Below are positions 36,781-45,887 of a DNA stretch of 64,000 nt, piece after piece. The notes beneath the pieces are model-generated. The model was given only the letters and a program-made list of their open reading frames with translations, was not told the DNA's origin and ran no database searches. A program made the position numbers and the translations under genes. Position 1 is the stretch's first letter, and every line of letters starts with the position of its first letter. This stretch comes from Clostridium acetireducens DSM 10703 (GTDB lineage Bacteria > Bacillota > Clostridia > Clostridiales > Clostridiaceae), in NCBI RefSeq assembly GCF_001758365.1, contig NZ_LZFO01000006.1:1-64000 (forward strand), written 5' to 3'.

Positions 36781-38235
36781 ATGAAAACTAATATAAGAAC
36801 TACCAAGAGAATACTATCTATAGTTTTAATATTTTTCTTTATATCAATTGTACCCGTAAGCCAATTAGTACATGCAACTAAAGATGATGATGTATTAAAA
36901 TTATCTGATAAAGATTCAATAACTATAGCATTAAAAAATAGTAAAGATTTAAAAAAGATGAATTTAGCTTTATCATCTATGAACAGAAAATTAATTAGTT
37001 TAAAAAAATTAAGTGATGAAATGGATAAAGCTTTAAAAGCACTGGATGAATATCAAATACTTTATAGTAAAGAAAAAAAAATGCTCAATAGCTCCTCAAA
37101 AGATAAATTTCAAGAATATTTAAATCTCCAAAAAGAAATATTTGAAATTTCTCAAGACAATAAAATAAATCAAAATGAGAAAAAGCGAAGAATTCAAGAA
37201 ATACAATATCAATTATCCATTTTAAATTTCACTGAAGATGAAAGTAAACTATTAATGACTACAAAAGAAACATCTCAGTTATTTGCTTATAAAATAATGT
37301 TTAAAAAATTAGGTATAGATAATCCCTATATTAGTGATAGAGAAAAATTCGAAAAATTTATAAAGCCCAGAGATTTTTTTTGGTACTCTATGGAAGCAGA
37401 AATAAAAAAAACAAGGAATAAAAAGTCTCAACTAAAAAATACTATAGAGCTTTCTACTATAAAATCATTTAATGTACTTTATCAATTAAATCAAATGGTA
37501 AAGATAAAAGAAGATATTTATAATATACAAAATAAAGATTTTAAACAAACTTGTATAAAATTTAAAAATGGACAAGTATCTAGATTAGAAAGAGATTGTG
37601 TTGAAAGAGAATTAAAAAAATGTGCTTTGGATTTAGAAAACACAAAAAGAAATAAAGATAATATGGAAATGAATTTCAAAAAATTATTAGGCATATCTTT
37701 ATATAAAAATATAGAAATTATTAATAAAACTGATACTGCTAAATTATCTTTAGATAAAGAAGACTACTTAAAAAACGCAATAAAAAACAGAGCTGAGATT
37801 TTAAATGATAATATAGATATAGATGTAAAGAAACGTGAATTAAGTATTATAAAAAAATATTTAGCATCAAAGGACATAGAATGGATAGAAGGAGAAAATT
37901 CTGTATGTCAAGCTGAAATCAAATTAAATAATTCTAAAAATTTAATAGAGAAAGATATTCTTTCTTCTTATATAGAAATAGAAAATTATAAAAATAAATT
38001 AGAAATGTCTCATAAAACTTTAAATAATGCTAAAGAAAAACTTAAAGATGTTAATAAAACTCATGAAGTTGGTATGAGTACATTATTGGCTACTTTAAAA
38101 GCAAAATTATATGTAACTCAATGTGAAATAGAATCTATTAAATCAAATTTAGATTACCAAGAATCTTTGTATAAAATTAAATTTGCTAGTGAAATAGGAT
38201 ATATAAATAAAGGAGGCTTTACAAATGAAAAATAA
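36781..38235 (+). CDS. TolC-like secreted coiled-coil protein 1
   Basis: A 484-residue protein with a signal peptide (residues 1-33, VLIFFFISIVPVSQLVHA) and a mature region made almost wholly of charged helices. The pattern DSITIALKNSKDLKKMNLAL and later repeats of long helices match the outer-membrane efflux (TolC) family, found in monoderm clostridia too. The start is ATG at 36781 with AAGAGGTGAAG; the longer reading from 36739 has no ribosome site. The 3' end overlaps the next gene by 11 nt. It is probably exported to the wall side of the membrane, function unknown. Confidence 0.78.
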   Translation: MKTNIRTTKRILSIVLIFFFISIVPVSQLVHATKDDDVLKLSDKDSITIALKNSKDLKKMNLALSSMNRKLISLKKLSDEMDKALKALDEYQILYSKEKKMLNSSSKDKFQEYLNLQKEIFEISQDNKINQNEKKRRIQEIQYQLSILNFTEDESKLLMTTKETSQLFAYKIMFKKLGIDNPYISDREKFEKFIKPRDFFWYSMEAEIKKTRNKKSQLKNTIELSTIKSFNVLYQLNQMVKIKEDIYNIQNKDFKQTCIKFKNGQVSRLERDCVERELKKCALDLENTKRNKDNMEMNFKKLLGISLYKNIEIINKTDTAKLSLDKEDYLKNAIKNRAEILNDNIDIDVKKRELSIIKKYLASKDIEWIEGENSVCQAEIKLNNSKNLIEKDILSSYIEIENYKNKLEMSHKTLNNAKEKLKDVNKTHEVGMSTLLATLKAKLYVTQCEIESIKSNLDYQESLYKIKFASEIGYINKGGFTNEK

Positions 38236-39319
38236 GTACTTTATACTAACTTTAACAGTATTATCCCTTTTATTTTCCATTAAATTTATACCTGTATCTG
38301 CTTTAACTGGAAGTGATACTTTAAATCTTGAAGAATCTATTAAATCTGCTTCAAATAAAAATTCTGAATTAAGTATTCTAAATAAAAAGATAGAAATTTG
38401 TGATGAAAAATATAAAAAATCTTTGGATGAAAAAAACGATGGTGCAGAAACTTCTATAGAAACTTTAAGAAAAGGCAACGTATATCCCCTTCAAAGAAAA
38501 AAAGAATTAGAAGATGCTAAATGGAATTACGAAGAAAAAAGAAATGATGTTATTTTAGATACTGAAAGATTATATTACTTAATATTAATTCAACAAGAGT
38601 TAATAGATAATGAAAAAAATCAAGTAGATAGGCTAGAAAATTTATTAAATCAAAAGAAAAAAGAAGTGGAATTAGGTAGTGTATCTAAAAATTCTTTAAG
38701 AGATTATGAACTATCTTTAGAAAGTGCAAAAAATAAATTACAAGAATTTATAAATGAAAAAAACAAGCTTGTAATGGAATTAAATTTAAAAATAGGTAAT
38801 CCTGTTAGAAAGGAACTTTACATTAAGAATTCAAACATTCCTTGTGAAGATTTAAATGAAATTAATTTAGATAATATTATAAATGAATTAATAAAAAAAC
38901 ATCATAGCATTTATAGTATAGAAGCAGAAATAGAATATACTAAAAATGATAAAAATAATTTTATAGATATTAATTCTAATGAAAAATATGATGATGATAT
39001 AAAAGATTTAGAAGATAAATTAATAGAATTAAATTATAATTTAGAAGATGCTAAAAAAGATTTAGAATACAAAGTAATAAGTAATCATAATACTATATTA
39101 AATTTAAAAAATAGCATAGAAATTAAAAACCTGGATTATGAAAACAAAAAATCTTTATTAGATAGTGTAATTAAAAAACAAAAATTAGGTATGGCTACTA
39201 ATTCTGATTATAAAATAGCTTTAGAAAATTTAAATAACGCTTTAGCAGATTATAAAAAATCTCAATTAGAATACTACATAGCAATACAAAAATTTAAATT
39301 TTTTATTAAATGTAATTAA
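38225..39319 (+). CDS. TolC-like secreted coiled-coil protein 2
   Basis: A 364-residue paralogue of the preceding protein. A signal peptide (FILTLTVLSLLFSIKFIPVSA) is followed by LNLEESIKSASNKNSELSIL, the TolC-family N-terminal repeat, then long coiled coils (LENLLNQKKKEVELGSVSKN) and a C-terminal LGMATNSDYKIALENLN that matches the second half-repeat. It is shorter than classic TolC (about 430-490 residues). It overlaps the upstream gene by 11 nt, so the pair is translationally coupled and may form a heteromeric assembly. No efflux pump gene is adjacent. Confidence 0.78.
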   Translation: MKNKYFILTLTVLSLLFSIKFIPVSALTGSDTLNLEESIKSASNKNSELSILNKKIEICDEKYKKSLDEKNDGAETSIETLRKGNVYPLQRKKELEDAKWNYEEKRNDVILDTERLYYLILIQQELIDNEKNQVDRLENLLNQKKKEVELGSVSKNSLRDYELSLESAKNKLQEFINEKNKLVMELNLKIGNPVRKELYIKNSNIPCEDLNEINLDNIINELIKKHHSIYSIEAEIEYTKNDKNNFIDINSNEKYDDDIKDLEDKLIELNYNLEDAKKDLEYKVISNHNTILNLKNSIEIKNLDYENKKSLLDSVIKKQKLGMATNSDYKIALENLNNALADYKKSQLEYYIAIQKFKFFIKCN

Positions 39320-39332
39320 TAATAATAAATAT

Positions 39333-39367
39333 AAAAAGAGGCTTACTATTTTAGTAAACCTCTTTTT
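39333..39367. terminator. Terminator between the TolC-like genes and the XRE gene
   Basis: AAAAAGAGGCTTACTA-TTT-TAGTAAACCTCTTTTT, symmetrical with A/T tracts, so it serves both convergent transcripts. Confidence 0.88.
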
Positions 39368-39387
39368 ACATTTATATATTTATTATG

Positions 39388-39612
39388 TTAATTGCTTCTA
39401 ACTACTAAATCATCTAATCTACATCCTAATATTCTAGAAAGTACTACTATTTTATCGAAGCTGGGGTTTCTCTTATCTCCTCTTTCTAACTCCTCTAAAT
39501 AAGATTTTGATACAGAAGTTTGGAATCTAGGATCTTTAGTTAGGTTATGAACATCTTGAGTGGTATAACCTAATTTTAATCTAAATTCACGGAGCTTTTT
39601 TCCATCTAACAA
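39388..39612 (-). CDS. XRE-family helix-turn-helix protein
   Basis: A 74-residue single-domain regulator. A Cro/C1-type HTH covers residues 5-65 (KLREFRLKLGYTTQDVHNLT, then SKSYLEELERGDKRNPSFD). There is no sensory domain. It might act on its neighbours; no palindromic operator was obvious. AGGGGGG precedes the ATG. Confidence 0.85.
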   Translation of the reverse strand: MLDGKKLREFRLKLGYTTQDVHNLTKDPRFQTSVSKSYLEELERGDKRNPSFDKIVVLSRILGCRLDDLVVRSN

Positions 39613-39695
39613 TTAAAATCCCCCCTACAAATTAAATATATAAATCTTTACTATAATTATAATACTTTTAAAAAATAATTAATAGTTATAATTTT

Positions 39696-40226
39696 TTATT
39701 TATAACTATATTGACTATTGTAAATACCTACGCATTCTTGAACATTACCGGCTTTACCCTTATTTAGATATATATTGAATTGTTTTAATACTTTTGGTTT
39801 TAAATATTTTTCTGGTATACTTCCATTACTTTGAATATAATATTCTAATTTATTATCTATATTTATTTCTTTTTTTATTAATTTTTCTATTCTATCTTTA
39901 TTTAATTTTAAAATTATAATCGGTAAAATTAATAAAATAGTCCACATTATAATGAAATTTATTATAAAATATTCTTTAAACCAATTATCTTGATAACAAC
40001 TTTTCATTATATAATTTCCTTGAGCTTCTACTATAAAGCTATTATATTTCACATTTATATAAGCTATAAAAGCACTTATATAAACTATTATAGATGTAAT
40101 AAAAGAAAAAATTGAAACTTTTTTACTACTTTTTTTATAACTCTCTATTTCTTTTTTAACTTTATCCCTTTTAAATAACAGCTTTCTTAAAAACTGAATT
40201 TCATAAATTAAATTTTCCCTTTTCAT
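39696..40226 (-). CDS. Uncharacterised two-helix membrane protein
   Basis: A 176-residue protein not recognised. A basic coiled-coil N-terminus (LRKLLFKRDKVKKEIESYKK) is followed by two membrane helices (about 36-55 and 88-106) and a second basic helix. A short loop carries a Cys between the helices, and the tail reads GNVQECVGIYNSQYSYK. AGGGATTTT precedes the ATG. It could be a clostridium-specific envelope protein. Confidence 0.65.
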   Translation of the reverse strand: MKRENLIYEIQFLRKLLFKRDKVKKEIESYKKSSKKVSIFSFITSIIVYISAFIAYINVKYNSFIVEAQGNYIMKSCYQDNWFKEYFIINFIIMWTILLILPIIILKLNKDRIEKLIKKEINIDNKLEYYIQSNGSIPEKYLKPKVLKQFNIYLNKGKAGNVQECVGIYNSQYSYK

Positions 40227-40275
40227 AAAATCCCTCTTTTCTTATCTCCTAAAATATATATATGCACAGTTATGC

Positions 40276-40702
40276 AAAAAATTTACTTATTAAATTAATA
40301 TATGTAGGCTGCTAAATAAAAAATAATTGAGAAAATTTGCAGATATAAAATAATTAAAAATAATCTATATAAAAATAATAAGACAGCAACATAAAGAGAG
40401 TTTGTAAATAATTTGAATAAATTTTAGACACTCTTAGAAGAAAAAATAAAAAAACTCCGTAATTCATCACAGGACGTGATGAGCCAATTTCCGCCCCAAG
40501 GACGGGGCATAAATTGGGTAGGAGTTTTTTTGTTTTTTTCTTCTTAGAGTGTCTTAATGAAATGACTTATTTACAAACTCTCTTTATGTTGCTGTCTTAT
40601 TATTTTTATATAGATTATTTTTAATTATTTTATATCTGCAAATTTTCTCAATTATTTTTTATTTAGCAGCCTACATATATTAATTTAATAAGTAAATTTT
40701 TT
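40276..40702. repeat. Long quasi-palindromic element, copy 2, plus 30-bp inverted flanks
   Basis: The element proper is 40306-40672 (ends AGGCTGCTAAATAAAAAAT and complement). The palindrome continues perfectly for 30 bp more on each side (40276-40305 and 40673-40702). Outer arms 40306-40411 and 40567-40672 pair; the internal loop is asymmetric (40412-40426 against 40554-40566); the inner stem ends ACTCC/GGAGT. The core 40459-40520 has hairpin 1 at 40464-40482 (TCATCAC-AGGAC-GTGATGA) and hairpin 2 at 40484-40517 (CCAATTT, GCCCC, loop AAGGAC). Non-coding. Confidence 0.93.
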
Positions 40703-40743
40703 ATTGAAACATGATAAAAGTAATATATTTTTTTAAAATTTGA

Positions 40744-41157
40744 TTAATATACTCCTTTATTATGAAAAAATTCTCTGTATTTCATATCAGATCCCAGTAT
40801 ATGTGCTTCTATCCAATTTAATATAAATGAAAGAAGATCTAGCAAAACCTCTTTTTGCTCATTATCTATATCCTTTTTGCTAAAGCCAGATATTCTTTTT
40901 ATAAAAGCATCATGCTCTATTTTATGATCTTCATATTTTTTAAAATTATACTCTTTCATAAGTTTTTCTTCTGTTCCAAAATGGTATACAGTATATTCCT
41001 TAAGAGCATCTAAAGCTGTCATTATTTCATCATAGTGATCATAATTATCATTTAACTTTACTATATCGTATATATTATTTCCCAACTGAAAAAGCCTTCT
41101 ATGCTGATTATCTATTTGTTCAATATCTACATTATATGATTCTTTCCATATAAACAT
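40744..41157 (-). CDS. Bacteriohemerythrin
   Basis: A 137-residue hemerythrin. All seven di-iron ligands are present: His19, His59, Glu63, His78, His82, His118 and Asp123 (HILGSD). It binds O2 and may deliver or scavenge oxygen in an anaerobe. It stands alone and is not fused to a receptor. The ATG has a GGGGGGA site. Palindrome copy 2 follows 71 nt beyond the stop. Confidence 0.93.
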   Translation of the reverse strand: MFIWKESYNVDIEQIDNQHRRLFQLGNNIYDIVKLNDNYDHYDEIMTALDALKEYTVYHFGTEEKLMKEYNFKKYEDHKIEHDAFIKRISGFSKKDIDNEQKEVLLDLLSFILNWIEAHILGSDMKYREFFHNKGVY

Positions 41158-41276
41158 AAAATCCCCCCGTATAAATATAATTTTAACTATATTATACCAT
41201 ATATTCTATTAAATTAAACCTATTATTAATAAATAATGCTTATCAATAATGAGTTTAATTAAATTATACTTTTCTA

Positions 41277-42353
41277 TTAAAATTTACTTCCAACTAGTTT
41301 TCCTTCATATAAAGATACAATACCATAATCGCAAATTCCTACAAATTTACCTTTGTAAAAGGTTTCTTTACCTGTTTTTAATTCCTTTATAAGACCTTTA
41401 TCCTTATAATCCACATATATGTTTCCATTTTTAGATATATATATGTTCTTTTTATTTATAAACTTTTCTAAAGCAATTTTATTCCATGTACTGTTTGAAT
41501 TCAATTGTTTATGCCAAATTTCATTTACAAATATATCTTTATTGGGATTATTCAAATCTTTTTTAGTATCTTTCTTATTACCTACATATATGGTATCTTC
41601 ATTATCAACTGATAATAAGCAAAGTTTCCCAGTAGTATCAATAGGATAATTATTTTTATAACCTTTAAGATTAATTGTACCTGTTATTCTATCTTCGTAT
41701 ATTAGTTTATCTTCTCTATTTACAATTGATATCTTTCCAACCTTAGAAGTTATATTTTCAATTGTTTCTAATTGAGACATTATATTAATTCTATATATTT
41801 TACTTGAAAATATATTAGATATTTTTATATACATTATATGCGTAGAAGTAGATGCAGATGTATCTGTTATATCATAACTTTTATCTGATAAGGGAATTAA
41901 AACTTTATTATTATTGTTATCACTTAATTCAAAACTCTCGTCTCTTTTAGCATCATAAGATATAAACTTTAAAAAATATCCTTTGTTATCAGATATACAT
42001 TTTTCTCCAATAAGTAAAATATCTCTATCAGGCAACCATTTATAATAAGGTAAATCTACGCTTTTAGACATATCTATAGTTTTTTCATCTTTAGTTTCTG
42101 TATTTATAATTTTAATAACATTATCTTTATAATAAGCTGCATATTTTCCTCTATAGGATATTTTAATATATTTTGCTTCTTGATCTACAGGAACATTAAT
42201 TTTATGTATTTTATTTTCTTGTTTATTGCTAACCTTTTTTATATTAAAATTCATCTCTTCCGACAAATAAAATTTATCAACAATAAAAAGTCCAAGTGCA
42301 ACAATCACTATAGGAACTAATGTCCATTTAAATAATCTCTTTAAAACTTTCAT
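41277..42353 (-). CDS. Membrane-anchored extracytoplasmic protein (beta-propeller-like)
   Basis: A 358-residue protein with a membrane helix at residues 11-28 and a large outside domain. Repeating short beta segments (ISYRGKYAAYYKDNVIKIIN, YKWLPDRDILLIGEK, ISIVNREDKLIYED) look like propeller blades. No catalytic motif seen. It lies 15 nt downstream of the NAGPA-type gene on the same strand, so the two probably form an operon working in wall or exopolysaccharide metabolism. AGGAGATT precedes the ATG. Confidence 0.65.
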   Translation of the reverse strand: MKVLKRLFKWTLVPIVIVALGLFIVDKFYLSEEMNFNIKKVSNKQENKIHKINVPVDQEAKYIKISYRGKYAAYYKDNVIKIINTETKDEKTIDMSKSVDLPYYKWLPDRDILLIGEKCISDNKGYFLKFISYDAKRDESFELSDNNNNKVLIPLSDKSYDITDTSASTSTHIMYIKISNIFSSKIYRINIMSQLETIENITSKVGKISIVNREDKLIYEDRITGTINLKGYKNNYPIDTTGKLCLLSVDNEDTIYVGNKKDTKKDLNNPNKDIFVNEIWHKQLNSNSTWNKIALEKFINKKNIYISKNGNIYVDYKDKGLIKELKTGKETFYKGKFVGICDYGIVSLYEGKLVGSKF

Positions 42354-42368
42354 AATAAATCTCCTCTA

Positions 42369-43394
42369 CTATTTTGCATATATTGCCGTAGCTACTGATC
42401 TTTCTCCATCCCAATTACAAGGACTGTTTATAACTTCTCCATCATAATACATTGTAGAAGAAGAACCTCCATCTAAATTACTAGCATTCCATACTCCTCT
42501 TTTAATCAATAAATTTTGTATTTCCCTTAATGTAGCTCCTTGTTTAAATCCTCTTCTTCCATCTATAACTAAAAATACAATGGTTCCATCTTTCTTTTGT
42601 CCTATAGCCGTTCTAGGATTTAAACCTTCATCTACTTCTACCTTGCAAGGTTGTCCATTAATTACAAGTGTGTTTCTAAAAGATAACGCTTCTTTTACTC
42701 CTCTATCTTTTAATTCTTTTAAAGTTTTTTCTCCTACTATTAATTTTCCTTCTTCAGTAAATGCCGTAACATTTAACTTCTCGTATTCTTTTGCATCACT
42801 ATATATAATCTTTCCATTTGATATTACAATTCCTTCTGGATAAGCTCCTGTTCCTGCCCATAGTCTTCCATCAGAAGACCTATCCGTAAATCCTCCCCCA
42901 TTTATTGCTGCAATTGCTTTATTTTGCTCAGCTATTTCACTAGTTCTCTGTCCCATTTTTCCTATATTTTTAGTATATCCTATTTTTATTCTTGAAGGAT
43001 CTTTTATCTCTAATATGTATGCATCAAATTTTCTTGCATGTACTTCATATCTTTCTATGGTTTTATTACCTTTATGCTGTATTTGCACATCTAATTCATT
43101 TTCCTTTTCACTATTAGATACACCATTTAAATTATCATTTTTTATAATTTTATCTATTTCATCTTTTGATAAAAATGTAGTAGCTATATATTGATGTTTA
43201 AAAGTAGCCATAGCAGTTCCTACAATAGTTTTTTTTACATTTTCAAAAGGTCCATAAAACACCATTAAAGGAGTTGCTATGGAAATAATCACTAATTCAT
43301 ATATTAAAAATATTAATACCCTTTTAAATATAGATTTTTTTCTTTTCTTTTGCTTTTTAACATTCCGTTTATTTTTAATTGCTCTTCTATTCAT
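42369..43394 (-). CDS. Phosphodiester glycosidase (NAGPA-domain) membrane protein
   Basis: A 341-residue protein with a basic N-terminus, a membrane helix at about 27-48, and a C-terminal NAGPA domain from residue 130. Characteristic segments are AAINGGGFTDRSSDG, PRTAIGQKKDGTIVFLVIDG and ASNLDGGSSSTMYYDG near the end. The domain cleaves phosphodiester-linked sugars; in Firmicutes it acts on wall teichoic-acid or glycan. It is first in the operon with the propeller-like protein. GGAG precedes the ATG. Confidence 0.88.
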   Translation of the reverse strand: MNRRAIKNKRNVKKQKKRKKSIFKRVLIFLIYELVIISIATPLMVFYGPFENVKKTIVGTAMATFKHQYIATTFLSKDEIDKIIKNDNLNGVSNSEKENELDVQIQHKGNKTIERYEVHARKFDAYILEIKDPSRIKIGYTKNIGKMGQRTSEIAEQNKAIAAINGGGFTDRSSDGRLWAGTGAYPEGIVISNGKIIYSDAKEYEKLNVTAFTEEGKLIVGEKTLKELKDRGVKEALSFRNTLVINGQPCKVEVDEGLNPRTAIGQKKDGTIVFLVIDGRRGFKQGATLREIQNLLIKRGVWNASNLDGGSSSTMYYDGEVINSPCNWDGERSVATAIYAK

Positions 43395-43539
43395 AATTTA
43401 ACTCCTTTATACAAATAAAAATATATAATACATTTTTTGCTTTATCATAAATTATATCATATACTTTGTGGTTATATCAAAATGCAATATTTTTATTTAA
43501 ATGATATAATAATAAATAAATTTAGAAAGGTGAGATTTA

Positions 43540-44148
43540 ATGAAAATAATTTGCATAGGTGATAGTTTAACTTACGGATTTGGAGTAAATTCTGGTGAAT
43601 GCTGGGTTGATTTGCTAAGAAACAAACTTAATTTAGAAATAATAAATAAAGGTATAAATGGAGACACAACCTTTGGAATTCTTAAAAGAAGATTTGAAGA
43701 TATATATAACTACAAACCTTCTTATGTAATATTAATGGGCGGTAGTAATGACTTTTTTTTAGGTTATAGCATTAAAGATGTAGTAAATAATATATCTACT
43801 TTGCTAAATGAATTAAAAGAAAAATCTATAACTCCTATATTAGCTCTTCAGCCACCTATATTAACAGATATGGCTGAAGTATTCTGGTGTGATGACTCCT
43901 TAAATTACAAAGAAGTTAAAAATAATGTATTAAAATATGTTAATTGGGCAAAAGAATATACCACAAGAAATAACATATTGCTTATAAATTTTCATGATAA
44001 ATTTAATTTAATAAAAGAAGATATACATAAATATTATTCTGATGGACTCCACTTAAATTCAAAAGGAAACAAAATTATGTTTACCATTGCATTTGAATCT
44101 TTAAAAAATTCAATAAATATAAGCAATAGGTTGTTAAATAAAAAATGA
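43540..44148 (+). CDS. SGNH/GDSL-family esterase
   Basis: A 202-residue SGNH hydrolase. Block I is IGDSLTYGFGVN with Ser8, block II Gly at NKGINGDTT, block III GGSNDF and block V DGLHLNSKG with catalytic Asp and His. No signal peptide, so it is cytoplasmic. The likely activity is lysophospholipase or carbohydrate-esterase. The last six codons plus the stop (RLLNKK) are within palindrome copy 3, so the element's insertion has redefined the C-terminus. Confidence 0.9.
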   Translation: MKIICIGDSLTYGFGVNSGECWVDLLRNKLNLEIINKGINGDTTFGILKRRFEDIYNYKPSYVILMGGSNDFFLGYSIKDVVNNISTLLNELKEKSITPILALQPPILTDMAEVFWCDDSLNYKEVKNNVLKYVNWAKEYTTRNNILLINFHDKFNLIKEDIHKYYSDGLHLNSKGNKIMFTIAFESLKNSINISNRLLNKK

Positions 44149-44468
44149 TAGAAATAATTTGCATATAAAAAATAATTAAAAATAAGCTAAATAAAAATAA
44201 TAAGCCCACTAGCATAAAGAGAGTTTGTAAATAATTTGAATGAATTTTAGACACTCTTAGAAGAAAAAATAAAAAAACTCCGTAATTCATCACAGGACGT
44301 GATGAGCCAATTTCCGCACCAAGGACGGTGCATAAATTGGGTAGGAGTTTTTTTATTTTTTATTCTTAGAGTGTCTTAATAAAATGATTTATTTACAAAC
44401 TCTCTTTATGCTAGTGGGCTTATTATTTTTATTTAGCTTATTTTTAATTATTTTTTATTCAACAGCCT
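44128..44468. repeat. Long quasi-palindromic element, copy 3
   Basis: A 341-bp copy starting AGGTTGTTAAATAAAAAATG and ending CAACAGCCT. The arms carry a private segment, GCCCACTAGCATAAAGAGAG and its complement, not shared with other copies. Its hairpin 2 is GCACC-AAGGAC-GGTGC, a paired change relative to the common GCCCC/GGGGC. The right arm lacks about 27 bp present in the left (deletion between AAAAAAT repeats). It overlaps the 3' end of the esterase gene and stops 14 nt before the stop of the VWA-type gene. Confidence 0.92.
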
Positions 44469-44482
44469 AGAACAATTATAAT

Positions 44483-45871
44483 TTAAAATACCCATCCTGC
44501 CCAACCAGGCATAATATCTCTCATCATTTCTTTCATATAAGTAAAATCTTCCTCAACCTTTTCTTCCGTTGACAAATTTATTACTACTCCATAAGGTTTT
44601 GCAAGAGATAATTTTTGGTTTTTACCAGTAAGAACCCATAATGTCTTATTATGAACTGGTTTATATTGAAGTTCATTTTCTCCAATACCATCTGTAAAAT
44701 ATATTAAAAGATGATTTCTCATTCTATTTTTTTTCATGTAATTAAACACAGGAGAAAAAGCTGTGCCACCTTTAGTGTCTAATTTTTTTCTAACATCTTT
44801 AGGTCCTCTTACTTTGTATACCCTTCTAATTTCATTATCACATTCTATTATTTTAACTTCTGATGGATAATTTTTTATTATTCCAAAAACTTCTGTCATT
44901 ATTTGTTTTATTTCTTCATCTGACATACTTGCACTTATATCTATAGCAATTAAAATTTGAATAATATGATCAGATAATTTTCCTCTTAAATCTAATCTAT
45001 CTGGTTGTCTTCTATCTTTTCTTGTTATAGTTTTTTTATAACCTACTGGAAGAGTTCCTACTATCTTTCTTAAATAATCTTTCCAAGTGATTTGTGGCTT
45101 TTGATTTAATTCTTTATAAGGTTTTTCAAGTGTTGCAGGCATTTTTCCACTATTAGCATTATTAGCCATTTTTCTTATAAGTTGTTTTAGTTGTTCATAG
45201 TTAAATGTATCATCTGATTCTTCCCACATATCATGAGTTCTACTTTCATCATGACCTGATTGTAAAGGCTTTTCCTCTCCTTTTATCCTATCATCTTCAA
45301 TTATAGCTCCTTCTTTTGCCTTTAAGCTATCTATACCTTCTTGTATTTTTTTAGCGTATTCTTCTACTGGTTTTTCATATTCTAATAATATTTTGTAAGT
45401 AAGACTTACATTTTCTAAAGTACTAGACCAAGATGGCAAATGAGTAATATATTGATTAATAGAAATATCCATAGCTAAATTCACAGCTAAAGCACTATAT
45501 TTTTTTCTTAACTTTTTAGCCCTTCCATAATGTCCATACATAATATGATAAACTTCATGTTTAATAAGTGCTTTCATTTCTTCTAAGTTGCATTTTAAAA
45601 ACACTTTAGGATTAAAGTAAATAGAAAAATAGGATACTCCTGCTTTAGTAGCTGTAGCTGTAGGCAAATCCCACTTTATTCCCCTTTTCATTTGTATCAT
45701 AAATAAAGCAAAAAAATTATCTTCGCCTTTCATTAATGAAAAAGTACATAACTCTATTAATTTAAAAAATTCCTTTTCAAATTGAGGAGACATATAATAT
45801 TGTTCATCTTCTTCTATTATTTTTGCTAGAAGGCTTTTTCTTAAGTATTCAAAATTATTGTTTTGTTCCAT
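44483..45871 (-). CDS. VWA-like/metallopeptidase-like protein (DUF2201)
   Basis: A 462-residue protein. The N-terminal half has a zincin-like HEVYHIMYGH motif near residue 106. The C-terminal third is a VWA-like domain with a MIDAS-type DISAS near residue 312 and a later FTDGIGE. Such proteins are encoded with MoxR ATPases and act as chaperone or assembly pairs. It is the last gene of a three-gene operon with the MoxR ATPase and the repeat protein; the gap to MoxR is 16 nt. Confidence 0.88.
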   Translation of the reverse strand: MEQNNNFEYLRKSLLAKIIEEDEQYYMSPQFEKEFFKLIELCTFSLMKGEDNFFALFMIQMKRGIKWDLPTATATKAGVSYFSIYFNPKVFLKCNLEEMKALIKHEVYHIMYGHYGRAKKLRKKYSALAVNLAMDISINQYITHLPSWSSTLENVSLTYKILLEYEKPVEEYAKKIQEGIDSLKAKEGAIIEDDRIKGEEKPLQSGHDESRTHDMWEESDDTFNYEQLKQLIRKMANNANSGKMPATLEKPYKELNQKPQITWKDYLRKIVGTLPVGYKKTITRKDRRQPDRLDLRGKLSDHIIQILIAIDISASMSDEEIKQIMTEVFGIIKNYPSEVKIIECDNEIRRVYKVRGPKDVRKKLDTKGGTAFSPVFNYMKKNRMRNHLLIYFTDGIGENELQYKPVHNKTLWVLTGKNQKLSLAKPYGVVINLSTEEKVEEDFTYMKEMMRDIMPGWAGWVF

Positions 45872-45887
45872 TTTAAGCTCCTTTCAT

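Noticed and set aside
40459-40520. Cloverleaf-like core of the repeats as a tRNA or tmRNA
   Set aside because: It has a three-way junction, but no T-arm sequence, anticodon loop or CCA end, and the closing stem is A/T-rich terminator-like DNA.
44081-44293. Reading frames inside the long palindromes (also 61285-61524 and 61615-61851)
   Set aside because: They share near-identical hydrophobic sequence only because the repeat arms are repeated. They have no ribosome site, and they follow the A/T stems of the element.
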